Source: Roseibium alexandrii DFL-11 (GTDB taxonomy: Bacteria > Pseudomonadota > Alphaproteobacteria > Rhizobiales > Stappiaceae). From it: DNA of 64,000 nt. The stretch's first letter is position 1. Each line of letters starts with the position of its first letter. Below the pieces are notes generated by a model. The model made no database searches. It saw nothing but the letters and a program-made list of their open reading frames with translations, and was not told the origin of the DNA. The translations under genes were made by a program, and so were the position numbers. Shown here one piece after another: positions 27,682 through 40,706 of the stretch. The stretch lies in contig NZ_CM011002.1 of the NCBI RefSeq assembly GCF_000158095.2, positions 1 to 64,000 of the forward strand, read 5' to 3'.

Positions 27682-28583
27682 GTCGCAAATATAAACGGGA
27701 CGCATATGCGCCGCTGGAAGCCGAGCTGGCTCCGCGCGGGCGCGGCGTTGCGCGTTTGCACCGGCAGCCTGTTTGGCGCGCGGCGGGCCGATTGGCGGAC
27801 TTGCCACGCTGGACGGGTTCTGCAGCTGCTATCGGTTTCTTAACCTTAACGATTTCCTACGCAATAGTCATAGGTGGACACGGGCGTATCGTGAGCGATG
27901 CACTCTTGTCGGCGGTCGGTTTCGGGATTGAGGCCGTAAAGCTGTCCGGACAGCGGGAAATCAACGAATTCCAGATCCTGGAAGCGCTCGAAATTCACGA
28001 CGGGTCGTCCCTGATCCTGTTTGATGCCGATGGCGCCCGTGAACGGCTGAACGACATGGCCTGGGTCAAGAATGCTTCAGTGATGAAGTTCTACCCGAGC
28101 ACATTGCAGATCCGGATCGAGGAGAAGGTGCCTTACGCGCTTTGGCAGCGGGGAGATCTGGTCTCGATCGTGAACGAGGCCGGGGAGGTTATCACCGATG
28201 AGGTGGATGGCCGGTACGCCAATCTCCTGCTGGTGGTCAACCACGGTGCGCAGCGCCGGGCCGGCGAGATCAGTGCGGCGCTTGCCACAGTGCCGGATCT
28301 TCGTCCACGGGTGCGCGCTGCGTTCCTGATCAGTGACCGCCGCTGGGACTTGAAATTGGAAAATGGGATTTTTGTCCGCTTGCCGGAAGAGAATATGGAA
28401 GCCGCTTTGGCTGAATTGGTGAGAATGGACAAGGAAGACGGGCTGCTTGCCCGCGATATCATGGCCATCGACATGCGTCTTGAGGACCGGATCACGGTTC
28501 GCTTGAGCGAAGAGGCTGCGGAACAGCGTAAAATCATGACCGGTGGTCGTGGGCGTTCGGGCAATGGAGGGCGGGACACATGA
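27669..28583 (+). CDS. ftsQ: Cell division protein FtsQ
   Basis: 304 residues: a basic cytoplasmic tail, one transmembrane helix (about residues 51-68), then a POTRA domain (VKLSGQREINEFQILEALEI) and the FtsQ beta domain with MAWVKNASVMKFYPSTLQIRI split across conserved positions. FtsQ recruits FtsL/FtsB to the divisome. The start is TTG with GAGG eight bases upstream, inside the end of ddl; no ATG is in frame nearby. Overlaps ftsA by ATGA. Confidence 0.94.
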   Translation: MLSLGRKYKRDAYAPLEAELAPRGRGVARLHRQPVWRAAGRLADLPRWTGSAAAIGFLTLTISYAIVIGGHGRIVSDALLSAVGFGIEAVKLSGQREINEFQILEALEIHDGSSLILFDADGARERLNDMAWVKNASVMKFYPSTLQIRIEEKVPYALWQRGDLVSIVNEAGEVITDEVDGRYANLLLVVNHGAQRRAGEISAALATVPDLRPRVRAAFLISDRRWDLKLENGIFVRLPEENMEAALAELVRMDKEDGLLARDIMAIDMRLEDRITVRLSEEAAEQRKIMTGGRGRSGNGGRDT

Positions 28584-29902
28584 GCCGGTCTGATCAGCCC
28601 TTGTATTTGCCAAAGATGCGCCCGCTGCCTAGCCGGCGCTCCGTCGTTATGTCGGTCCTCGATGTTGGATCAACAAAGATCTGCTGTCTGATTGCCAAAC
28701 TGATCCCTCAAGACGACAACGCGATCCTGTCCAGCCGGTCCCACAAGGTCGAGGTTCTCGGCTACGGCTATCAGCGGTCCCGAGGCATCAAGTCCGGTGT
28801 CGTCGTTGACATGGATGCGGCCGAACACGCCATTCGTCTTGCCGTCGACAGCGCCGAGCGTATGGCCGGGGTGACCGTTGAATCGCTGATCACGAATATC
28901 AGCTGCGGCCGGTTGCAGAGCGAAATCTACAGCGCGAGTGTGCCACTGTCCGGCGAAAGCGTCTGCGAGGCGGATATTCAACGGGTCCTTTCCGCCGGTT
29001 CCAGTCACTCGGTGACCGATGGCCGTGCAGTAACGCATGCGCTGCCGATTTCCTACACTCTGGATGGCAGCCGGGGTATCCGGGATCCACGCGGCATGAT
29101 GGGCCACAAGCTCGGTGTCGATATGCAGGTTGTCACGGCAGAAGTGCCGCCGGTCCGGAATTTGGAACATTGCATCAACCGTGGTCATCTGCACGTCGAA
29201 ACCATGGTTGCCACACCGTTCGCCAGCGGTCTGTCGACAATCGTGGATGATGAAGCTGAACTCGGCGTTGCCTGCATTGATATGGGTGGTGGTACCACAA
29301 CGCTGTCCGTCTTCGTGGACGGTCATATGGTCCACCTCGACGCAATCGCGGTTGGTGGCAACCACGTTACCATGGACATTGCTCGGGCGTTCGCAACGCG
29401 TCTGCAAGATGCCGAAAGGCTGAAAACTCTTTATGGCTCACCGCTGGCTTCCGGCTCGGATGAACGGGACATGCTGACCGTTCCGGCGCTGGAAAGCGAC
29501 AGCGATTTGCCAAACCAGATCCCGCGTTCGGCGTTGACCCGTGTCATCCGCCCACGCGTTGAAGAAATCCTTGAACTTGTGAGAGATCGTTTGACGGCGT
29601 CCGGCTTTGCCGGGCGGGTCGGCAAGCAGATCGTTTTGACGGGGGGTGCCAGTCAGCTCACAGGTCTTGGTGAGGTTGCGCGCCATATCCTTGGCCGCAA
29701 CGTCCGTCTTGGCCGGCCTCTAGGCGTCGCCGGTCTTCCCGAGGCTGCAAAAGGTCCGGCATTCGCCGCGGCCGTTGGCCTCCTGATTTATCCGCAAGTC
29801 GCCCAGATCGAGCAGTTCGAACACAAGAACCGCAGATCCGGGTGGGGCGGGCAATCTGGCTATTTGGCTCGTGTGGGCCAATGGATCAGGGAGAGCTTTT
29901 GA
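28580..29902 (+). CDS. ftsA: Cell division protein FtsA
   Basis: 440-residue actin-like ATPase that tethers FtsZ to the membrane. Phosphate loop 1 is [16 protein letters not shown]; the SHS2/1C insertion region includes [17 protein letters not shown]; phosphate loop 2 is [14 protein letters not shown]; the adenosine motif is [12 protein letters not shown]. The C-terminal end WIRESF is a short amphipathic segment consistent with the membrane-targeting sequence. Start overlaps the ftsQ stop. Confidence 0.96.
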   Translation: MSRSDQPLYLPKMRPLPSRRSVVMSVLDVGSTKICCLIAKLIPQDDNAILSSRSHKVEVLGYGYQRSRGIKSGVVVDMDAAEHAIRLAVDSAERMAGVTVESLITNISCGRLQSEIYSASVPLSGESVCEADIQRVLSAGSSHSVTDGRAVTHALPISYTLDGSRGIRDPRGMMGHKLGVDMQVVTAEVPPVRNLEHCINRGHLHVETMVATPFASGLSTIVDDEAELGVACIDMGGGTTTLSVFVDGHMVHLDAIAVGGNHVTMDIARAFATRLQDAERLKTLYGSPLASGSDERDMLTVPALESDSDLPNQIPRSALTRVIRPRVEEILELVRDRLTASGFAGRVGKQIVLTGGASQLTGLGEVARHILGRNVRLGRPLGVAGLPEAAKGPAFAAAVGLLIYPQVAQIEQFEHKNRRSGWGGQSGYLARVGQWIRESF

Positions 29903-30014
29903 GCAAATGACAGACGACAAGAGCCTAGAGTTGGAGCTGCCAGGAGTGGCAGAGGAAATTAGGGAAGAAGAGGGTTCTCCCGTATCGGGGGCGCCAACGG
30001 GTCGCGAGGATAAC

Positions 30015-31760
30015 ATGACCATAAACCTGAAGATGCCCGACATTCAGGAACTGAAGCCGCGTATCACGGTCTTCGGTGTCGGCGGCGCGGGCGGAAACGC
30101 CGTCAATAACATGATCACAGCAGGCCTCCAGGGGTGCGACTTTGTCGTGGCCAACACGGATGCCCAGGCACTGGCAATGAACCAGTCCGATCGTCTCGTC
30201 CAAATGGGCGTGGCCGTTACGGAAGGTCTCGGAGCCGGTTCCCAGCCAGAAGTTGGCGGGGCAGCGGCCGAAGAAGTGATCGATGAGATCAACGATCATC
30301 TGTCTGGATCGCACATGGTGTTCATCACGGCCGGTATGGGAGGTGGTACCGGCACCGGTGCAGCTCCTGTGATCGCCCGTGCAGCGCGCGAGCAGGGCAT
30401 CCTGACGGTTGGTGTTGTTACCAAGCCGTTCCAGTTCGAAGGTGCGCGCCGGATGCGCATTGCCGACAGCGGCATCGAAGAGCTTCAGCGCAACGTTGAC
30501 ACGCTGATTGTCATTCCTAACCAGAACTTGTTCCGGATTGCAAACGCGCAGACGACATTCGCCGACGCGTTTGCCATGGCCGACCAGGTTCTTTACTCCG
30601 GTGTTGCCTGCATCACCGACCTGATGGTCAAGGAAGGTCTCATCAATCTCGACTTTGCCGACGTGCGTTCTGTGATGCGCGGCATGGGCAAAGCGATGAT
30701 GGGGACCGGTGAAGCCTCTGGCGAGAAGCGCGCTCAGCAAGCGGCTGAAGCCGCAATAGCAAATCCGCTGCTCGATGAATCTTCCATGAAGGGTGCGAGA
30801 GGATTGCTGATCTCCATCACTGGCGGCAATGATTTGACGCTCTTTGAAGTGGATGAAGCAGCAACCCGGATCCGGGAAGAAGTCGACGCGGATGCCAACA
30901 TCATCCTTGGTGCGACCTTTGACGAGACGCTGGATGGCATCATACGCGTGTCGGTTGTTGCAACTGGAATTGACCGGGAGGAGGGCCAAATGGCTGGCAC
31001 GTTTCCCGGAATCACAGCTCCAACTCTGAAATCCGAGCACGTCGCGCCACGTACACCGGAACTCCAGTCAAAGCCCGCGCTGGCGGCTGAAATGCCAAAG
31101 GTTCACGATGCTGCAGCAAAGGCGATGGCCAGCCTTGAAAAAGAACTGGCGATTCCAGAGCCGGCAGCCGTTTCTGTTGCCAGTGATCCGGACGTTGAGA
31201 TCAAGAAAGTGCAGCCTGCCCGCACACCAGCGCCAGGAACGTCTTCGATGATGGATCTGGACAACGACACGCCGGCACCGGTCGCCGATGTAGCGCCGAT
31301 GGCACAGCCATACATTCCGCCGGCAGCCGAAGAACATGCTCCGGCCCCGCGGATGCCGCGCGTTGAAGACTTCCCGCCGATTGCCCAGCGTGAAATTCTG
31401 GCAAGCTCTGCTCCGGCCAGCGCTCCGGCAGCACCAGCGGCGCAAGTTCCGGCCGATCCGGCTGCGGATCTGGAGCATGATGTTGAAGATGAACGGCGCC
31501 CAATGGGTCTTCTGCGGCGTCTTGCCAGTGGTCTTGGCCGCAAGGAAGACGAAGAAGAGCACCACGAAGAGGCTCCCGTTGAGACTGCCCGTCCGGCAGC
31601 GCAACTTCGTCCGGCTCCGCGTGCACCGCAGCCGCGGTCTCACAGCGAAGGGGCAACCGGACAACTTGATAGCACCGGCCGATCGGCCCCAACGCCGGTC
31701 AGCCAGTCAGAAGACGATCAGTTGGAGATCCCGGCGTTCCTGCGCCGGCAGGCCAACTGA
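30015..31760 (+). CDS. ftsZ: Cell division GTPase FtsZ
   Basis: 581 residues from the start [17 protein letters not shown], the usual alphaproteobacterial N-terminus, with GCGAGGA just upstream. The tubulin signature [12 protein letters not shown] and [16 protein letters not shown] (nucleotide binding) are present, as is the T7 loop [12 protein letters not shown] long Pro/Ala/Glu-rich linker of over 200 residues leads to the C-terminal peptide [12 protein letters not shown], which binds FtsA and other partners. The frame stays open upstream and an ATG at 29907, four bases after the ftsA stop, would add 36 acidic residues. Confidence 0.95.
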   Translation: MTINLKMPDIQELKPRITVFGVGGAGGNAVNNMITAGLQGCDFVVANTDAQALAMNQSDRLVQMGVAVTEGLGAGSQPEVGGAAAEEVIDEINDHLSGSHMVFITAGMGGGTGTGAAPVIARAAREQGILTVGVVTKPFQFEGARRMRIADSGIEELQRNVDTLIVIPNQNLFRIANAQTTFADAFAMADQVLYSGVACITDLMVKEGLINLDFADVRSVMRGMGKAMMGTGEASGEKRAQQAAEAAIANPLLDESSMKGARGLLISITGGNDLTLFEVDEAATRIREEVDADANIILGATFDETLDGIIRVSVVATGIDREEGQMAGTFPGITAPTLKSEHVAPRTPELQSKPALAAEMPKVHDAAAKAMASLEKELAIPEPAAVSVASDPDVEIKKVQPARTPAPGTSSMMDLDNDTPAPVADVAPMAQPYIPPAAEEHAPAPRMPRVEDFPPIAQREILASSAPASAPAAPAAQVPADPAADLEHDVEDERRPMGLLRRLASGLGRKEDEEEHHEEAPVETARPAAQLRPAPRAPQPRSHSEGATGQLDSTGRSAPTPVSQSEDDQLEIPAFLRRQAN

Positions 31761-31791
31761 TTCGACCCGCGATCTTCTTCCCTGATCGCAA

Positions 31792-31823
31792 CGGCCCGAA
31801 GTCACGACTTCGGGCCGCTTTTG
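31792..31823 (+). terminator. Rho-independent terminator after ftsZ
   Basis: Perfect 11-bp stem CGGCCCGAAGT / ACTTCGGGCCG (31792-31802, 31807-31817) with a four-base loop, followed by CTTTTGTT. It closes the mraZ-ftsZ transcript 32 bases after ftsZ, so lpxC probably has its own promoter. Confidence 0.92.
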
Positions 31824-31962
31824 TTACACTGAGTCAAATGACGTGATAATTCAATGATTTGCCGGCCTGTGAATCGTTACAAACCGTAATAAAGCTTTAT
31901 TTCGCCCTACCATAATTACCGACTATGTTGCCCGCAGCTGGCGATCGTTAAAAGTCCGTAAC

Positions 31963-31976
31963 TTTGCACGTGCAAA
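31963..31976. promoter_or_regulatory. Perfect palindrome upstream of lpxC
   Basis: TTTGCACGTGCAAA is a 14-bp perfect palindrome 43 bases before the lpxC start, in the 195-base gap after the ftsZ terminator. Its placement suits an operator or promoter element for lpxC. I do not recognise the cognate regulator. Confidence 0.35.
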
Positions 31977-32018
31977 TGACTGACCATTACCGGCGCCAAA
32001 CCGGAAGGGTAGGGGAAT

Positions 32019-32963
32019 ATGACCGCATATGTAGACCGACAGACGACGCTCGCCGATCAGGTGACGCTGACAGGTATCGGTGTTCATTCGGGTAAACCTG
32101 CGTCAATCACATTGGTGCCTGCTGAAGCTTGTGTGGGGGTTGTGTTCTCACGCACTGACAGCGACTCTTCCAAGGAAATTCCCGCGCTGTGGGACAAAGT
32201 GTCCGCGACCGCGTTGTGCACCGTTCTCGATGATCCGTCCAAAGATGGCATCTCGACCGTTGAGCACCTGATGGCTGCGTTGTTTGGAATGGGCATCGAC
32301 AACGTCATCGTTGAAATCGACGGCCCTGAAATGCCGATCATGGACGGCTCAAGCCATGCGTTCGTTGAGGCGATAGAACAGGTCGGTATCAGGAAGCTTG
32401 ACCGGGGCCGCCGGTATCTGAAAGTCAAGAAAACCGTTCGCGTCGACAACGGAAGCGCCTGGTGTGAACTGCATCCCTATGACGGCACGAAGTTTGACAT
32501 CACAATTGACTTCGACACTCCGGCGATCGGCAACCAGAAATTCGTTTCCGACATCACACCGGATGTGTTCCGCAATGAACTCTGCCGTGCACGGACCTTC
32601 GGTTACGTGAAGGATGTTGAGCAGCTCTGGAAGATGGGCTTCGCTCTCGGCTCTTCGCTGGAAAACTCTGTCGCCATCTCCGACGACAAGGTTCTTAACC
32701 CGGAAGGCACGCGCTGGCCGGATGAGTTTGCGCGTCACAAGGCACTTGATGCCGTAGGTGACCTGGCGCTGGCCGGTCTGCCGATCCTGGGGCTCTATCG
32801 CTCCTTCAAGGGTGGTCACAAGATGAACCACTCCATTCTTGTCAGACTGTTCGAAGACCCGTCTGCATTCGAGATCGTCGAATCTCCGGCCTTCCGCCAG
32901 GTTGGCCAGGTCGACAAGGGCGGTTTGGCTGCTGCCGCGGCCTTCGGTCCGGACGTTTCCTGA
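32019..32963 (+). CDS. lpxC: UDP-3-O-acyl-N-acetylglucosamine deacetylase
   Basis: 314-residue zinc amidase, the committed step of lipid A synthesis. TGIGVHSG is the N-terminal substrate loop; STVEHLMAAL carries the catalytic Glu82 and zinc ligand His83; FARHKALDAVGDLAL holds the other His and Asp zinc ligands; GGHKMNH contains the catalytic histidine. Length is normal. It has its own upstream region behind the ftsZ terminator. Confidence 0.97.
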   Translation: MTAYVDRQTTLADQVTLTGIGVHSGKPASITLVPAEACVGVVFSRTDSDSSKEIPALWDKVSATALCTVLDDPSKDGISTVEHLMAALFGMGIDNVIVEIDGPEMPIMDGSSHAFVEAIEQVGIRKLDRGRRYLKVKKTVRVDNGSAWCELHPYDGTKFDITIDFDTPAIGNQKFVSDITPDVFRNELCRARTFGYVKDVEQLWKMGFALGSSLENSVAISDDKVLNPEGTRWPDEFARHKALDAVGDLALAGLPILGLYRSFKGGHKMNHSILVRLFEDPSAFEIVESPAFRQVGQVDKGGLAAAAAFGPDVS

Positions 32964-33192
32964 TATTTTTCTTTCAAGGGAGGCCCGAATGCCTCCCAAA
33001 TTAATTACTGGCAGACCCGCCGTTTGTGGTGGCTTGCCACAAAATAGCTCTAAAAATCCGGCAGATCGCGTTTGAAAGCGTGACGCGGACGGTTCGTTTC
33101 CGCTAAACACTCGTGTTAATGAAATCGGGAATTTCTGCGCCGCTCGGTGCAGGGCTGTGTTTGGGCTGATATGTGCAGCTCGGGAGATAGGT

Positions 33193-34056
33193 GTGAACGG
33201 AAGACAACTCGGCTTTTCGGCGTGGACGGCTCCACGTCTCAAGCGTTATTTGGCTCTCGCGGTTTTGGCTGCGCCTTTGGCATTGTCAGCGTGCAGCAGC
33301 AAGGACGAGTTCGATGAGCTTGCGCTGAACGACACGCCTGCAGAAGTTCTGTTCAATGAAGGCCTGGCACTCCGGGCGCAGGGCAAACTGAGAGATTCGA
33401 CCGCCAAATTCGAGGAGCTCGACAAGCTCTACCCTTATTCTGAATACTCAAAGAAGTCTTTGGTGAACCTTGCCTATCTTAACTACACGCGAGGCAAGTA
33501 CACGGAGACTGTGACAACGGCCAACCGGTTCGTGACCCTTTATCCGGGCGACCCGGATTCGGCCTATATGCTCTACCTTGTTGGCCAGAGCTACTACCGC
33601 CAGATGCCGGACATCACACGCGACCAGGCAACGACCGAACGTGCAGCCTCCGCTTACGGAGAGCTGCTTCAGCGTTTTCCTGAATCGGAATATGTGCCGG
33701 ATGCGCAACGCAAGCTTCTGATCGTTCAAGACCAACTTGGCGGCAAGGAAATGCAGGTGGGCCGGTACTATCTGGAACGCCGGAATTACGTTGCAGCGGT
33801 GAACCGATTCAAGACCGTTGTGAACAACTACCAGACCACCCGCCACGTGGAAGAAGCGTTGTTCCGTTTGACCGAAGCCTATTATGCGCTTGGGGTGATC
33901 AGCGAAGCCCAGACCGCTGCCGCGGTTCTGGGGCACAACTTCCCGGACACGCAGTGGTACAAAGACGCTTACACTCTTTTGAACAGCGGCGGATATGAAC
34001 CGTCTGAAGACAGTGGCAGCTGGATTAGCCGCGCATTCAGGGGTATCAAGCTCTAA
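33193..34056 (+). CDS. bamD: Outer membrane assembly lipoprotein BamD
   Basis: 287 residues, formerly ComL/YfiO. The N-terminus is a lipoprotein signal with the lipobox LSAC (ALSACSSKDE), followed by tetratricopeptide repeats: ALRAQGKLRDSTAKFEELDKLYP split over the first repeat, then SLVNLAYLNYTRGKYTE and AAVNRFKTVVNNYQTT. BamD works with BamA to insert outer-membrane proteins. The GTG at 33193 is chosen because GGGAGA lies five bases upstream; an upstream in-frame ATG would put 12 residues before a normal signal peptide. A GGGAGGC/GCCTCCC hairpin (32978-32997) lies in the gap after lpxC. Confidence 0.93.
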   Translation: MNGRQLGFSAWTAPRLKRYLALAVLAAPLALSACSSKDEFDELALNDTPAEVLFNEGLALRAQGKLRDSTAKFEELDKLYPYSEYSKKSLVNLAYLNYTRGKYTETVTTANRFVTLYPGDPDSAYMLYLVGQSYYRQMPDITRDQATTERAASAYGELLQRFPESEYVPDAQRKLLIVQDQLGGKEMQVGRYYLERRNYVAAVNRFKTVVNNYQTTRHVEEALFRLTEAYYALGVISEAQTAAAVLGHNFPDTQWYKDAYTLLNSGGYEPSEDSGSWISRAFRGIKL

Positions 34057-34128
34057 ACTAGACCGACTCGAAAAGGCACCTATGTTTAAGGTGCCCGTCC
34101 GAGCCGACTTCTAAGGAGCGTCCTGTTC

Positions 34129-37976
<3,848 letters not shown>

Positions 37977-38315
37977 TTTGCATCTGGCGACACTTCTGAT
38001 CTTCAGAGTGACGATCACGGTTTCCTAGATTGTGGTATTTTAAGGGGTCGCCCTTTGGTTTTGTCTGCTCGAACCAATTAAACAGCATTTCCTTTAGTTC
38101 TAAATATCTGAAACTATTATCGAAAATAAATATAGGCGATCAATGTCCGTATAATTATCAATAGCGAAATTCTTAATTGCACCACCTTAAATTGTTTCTA
38201 TTGATTTATTGTTTTTTCGCTGTCGTAAAATGCCAAATTTCTGCCTTACGTTAAGGTATGAGTAAGCTGAGAAACCCACTCTGCCAGCAATTAGCGCCTA
38301 GGAGGGGTAGGCTCA
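37977..38315. other. AT-rich intergenic stretch between ligA and the chemoreceptor gene
   Basis: 339 bases without a gene, distinctly AT-rich from about 38090 to 38240. AAGGG/CCCTT (about 38042-38055) followed by T-rich sequence may be a weak terminator for ligA. CCTTA/TAAGG forms a small hairpin near 38244-38256. AGGAGGGG just before 38316 is the ribosome-binding site of the chemoreceptor. No clear promoter could be fixed. Confidence 0.5.
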
Positions 38316-40376
38316 ATGAAACGGATTAAAGTACAAATCATGGTATTGGCTTTGGTGCCAATGCTTGCGGTGGTCGGTTTCGCAGGCTTCTCAGTCTATG
38401 AAACAAATGTTCAGCTGTCGCATCACGAACATATGCGGCCTTTGACACGGATCGCCGAAGACGCCGGCAATGTAATTCACGAATTGCAAAAAGAACGGGG
38501 CATGACTGTTGGCATGATCCGTTCCGATTATGCTGCTGAAAACCTGTCTAAGTTACAAAAACAGCGCCCCCTGACGGACGCGGCGATCAAGATCTTCGAC
38601 GATCATCTTGCCGCCGTTGATCTCAACGATGCCTATACGCTCGAAGAGTTGCGCAAGGTCGGTAAAGCGGTGCATGAGGTCGACGGCTTCAGGATAAAGG
38701 TTGATAACCGTTCCAAGTCAGCGCCCGAAGTGGTCGCCTCATATACCAAAGAGATCCATGCGCTTGTTCATTTGATCGGCCTTGCCATCGAAGCAAGCCC
38801 GTCACCTGAAATCACGGCAGAGCTGTTCCCCTTCATTGCTCTTGTTGAAGCAAAGGAAGCAGGTGGGCTTGAACGCGCCCTGGGCGCAGGCATGTTGAAT
38901 GAGTTCGCGCTAACAGGTGAAGTAAACTTTGATGTCTACAAAAGGTTCATGGCTAAGTACGGCGCTGAACAAGCCTTCCTGTCGGAGTTTAAAGCGATCG
39001 CGCTGCCAGATCAAAAGGAACTCTTTGCCGCGACCGTAAAAGGGCCCGCAATAGAAACAGTCGAAAAGTGGCGGCCTATTCTTCAAGGACTTCCTCAGAG
39101 CGGAGACGCAAAGGGTGTTTCGGGCAGCGATTGGTTTGCGACCGCGACGCAACGCCTAAATCTTATCAAGGAAGTGTCCGACAAGCTTATTCACCGCGCG
39201 GAAGCTGCTGCTGATGCAGACACCGAAAATCTTGCCACGCTGCTTCTTTGGGTGTCTGTGATTGCAGTTGCCGTCACATTGTTCAGCGGAAGCCTTGCTG
39301 TTTGGCAAGTTTACGCAATTTCGGTGTTGTTGCGCGACCAGCGCGATACCATCGCCAGCCTTGCAGAAGGCGATATCGACATAAAAGTGCCCTATACGGA
39401 CCGTCCGGATGAGATCGGCGACATTGCCCGATCTGCGGAAGTCTTCCGGGACAATCTGATAAAACAACGCACGCTCGAAGAAGAAGCGGAAAAGGGCCGT
39501 ATTCAGCGGCGCAAACGGAACGCCCATCTGGAAGCTGCCATCAAACAGTTTGAAGATGAGGTCTCCGCGGTTCAGCAGCAACTGAAGAACGAAACGCACG
39601 AAGTCAGTCAATCTGCCGGCCAAATGGTTCAGATTGCGGGTCATGCTTCAGAAAGCGCGAGTGCTGCCAATGCAGCGACGGAAGAAGCGACGACCAACGT
39701 CCAGACTGTAGCGTCCGCTGCTGCCGAACTGTCCGCCTCCATCAGTGAGATTTCCCGCCAGGCCAATACGGCCATGGAAATCTCTGAAACGGCATCATCG
39801 ACTGCGGTTTCGGCTGACAAAGATGTTTCCATTCTGGCGGAAACTGCTGACAAAATAGGTGAGGTTGTCGAGATCATCCGAGCCATCGCAGAACAGACCA
39901 ATCTTTTGGCTTTGAACGCCACAATTGAGGCTGCGCGGGCAGGCGAGGCTGGCAAAGGCTTTGCAGTTGTTGCAGCTGAGGTGAAGGAGTTGTCGACCCA
40001 AACGGCCAAAGCGACCGACGAAATTGCAACCCAGATCACGGGCATTCAGGGATCCACGCAGAAGTCGGTAGAAGCAATCCGGTCCATCGTGGAGCAGATT
40101 GGTGAAGTCCAGTCGGTCACCAGCACCATTGCCGCGTCGGTCGATGAACAGAATATAGCGACCAGTGAGATCACACACAGCATCACCTTGGCCTCGGACG
40201 GGGCGTCTGCTGCAGCGTCCAACGTTGCCGGTGTGTCCGGGTCTATTGACCAGACCCGCGAACAGTCGCAGGCGATGAGCCAATCAGCCGATCAGCTCGG
40301 TAAGGTTGCCAACAGTCTTTCGGGTGCGGTCAGCCACTTCCTGGAGCAGGTGCGCGAGGAAGACGAAGCGGCATAA
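38316..40376 (+). CDS. Methyl-accepting chemotaxis protein with NIT sensor domain
   Basis: 686 residues. A transmembrane helix (about 8-28) is followed by a periplasmic region with [12 protein letters not shown], typical of the nitrate/nitrite-sensing NIT domain, then a second membrane helix (about 306-328), HAMP ([21 protein letters not shown]), and a cytoplasmic signalling coiled coil. The hairpin tip [20 protein letters not shown] is intact and binds CheA/CheW. There is no C-terminal CheR/CheB tethering pentapeptide. A strong AGGAGGGG precedes the start and a terminator follows, so it is monocistronic. The NIT ligand is inferred from other members of the family. Confidence 0.93.
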   Translation: MKRIKVQIMVLALVPMLAVVGFAGFSVYETNVQLSHHEHMRPLTRIAEDAGNVIHELQKERGMTVGMIRSDYAAENLSKLQKQRPLTDAAIKIFDDHLAAVDLNDAYTLEELRKVGKAVHEVDGFRIKVDNRSKSAPEVVASYTKEIHALVHLIGLAIEASPSPEITAELFPFIALVEAKEAGGLERALGAGMLNEFALTGEVNFDVYKRFMAKYGAEQAFLSEFKAIALPDQKELFAATVKGPAIETVEKWRPILQGLPQSGDAKGVSGSDWFATATQRLNLIKEVSDKLIHRAEAAADADTENLATLLLWVSVIAVAVTLFSGSLAVWQVYAISVLLRDQRDTIASLAEGDIDIKVPYTDRPDEIGDIARSAEVFRDNLIKQRTLEEEAEKGRIQRRKRNAHLEAAIKQFEDEVSAVQQQLKNETHEVSQSAGQMVQIAGHASESASAANAATEEATTNVQTVASAAAELSASISEISRQANTAMEISETASSTAVSADKDVSILAETADKIGEVVEIIRAIAEQTNLLALNATIEAARAGEAGKGFAVVAAEVKELSTQTAKATDEIATQITGIQGSTQKSVEAIRSIVEQIGEVQSVTSTIAASVDEQNIATSEITHSITLASDGASAAASNVAGVSGSIDQTREQSQAMSQSADQLGKVANSLSGAVSHFLEQVREEDEAA

Positions 40377-40403
40377 CACGCCTGTCAGTTTCTAACGGAT
40401 ACA

Positions 40404-40430
40404 AGCCCCCGGCATGGTCGGGGGCTTTTC
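40404..40430 (+). terminator. Rho-independent terminator after the chemoreceptor gene
   Basis: AGCCCCCG / CGGGGGCT (40404-40411, 40419-40426) with a seven-base loop, followed by TTTC and further T-rich bases, 28 bases after the stop. Confidence 0.88.
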
Positions 40431-40529
40431 TTTTGCCGGGCACACCGTCGGCGGCAACCTTCCGCGCTTGCGTTATGACTGTGTCATCATTCAGGTTTAA
40501 CTGGCGGTTGCAGGAAAAACATGTCAGTA

Positions 40530-40553
40530 TTTTTTGACCATATGATCAAAAAA
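40530..40553. promoter_or_regulatory. 24-bp near-perfect palindrome upstream of the cyclic-nucleotidase gene
   Basis: TTTTTTGA, CCATATGA and TCAAAAAA form an inverted repeat centred on CATATG with one mismatched pair. It lies about 155 bases before the cpdB-like gene, in a 330-base gap otherwise holding only the chemoreceptor terminator. Spacing does not match an FNR/CRP site (the half-sites TTGA/TCAA are too far apart). The cognate protein is unknown. Confidence 0.35.
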
Positions 40554-40706
40554 TTGCTGAGTGTGATGGCGCCTTGGTTATGGTGAGCGTCAAAACATAA
40601 AACAAGACAGCGGTTTGAACCGCAGTACACAGTGGCCTTATCAGGTGGCTGGACAACAGATAAATTCCTTGCCCGGTCCCGGGCGGATAAGTTTTGGAGG
40701 TTTCCC

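Noticed and set aside
31950..31963. CtrA-like site upstream of lpxC
   Set aside because: Only one half-site matches; the second is TAAC out of spacing.
40530..40553. FNR/CRP-type binding site
   Set aside because: The TTGA and TCAA half-sites are separated by eight bases, giving the wrong overall spacing.
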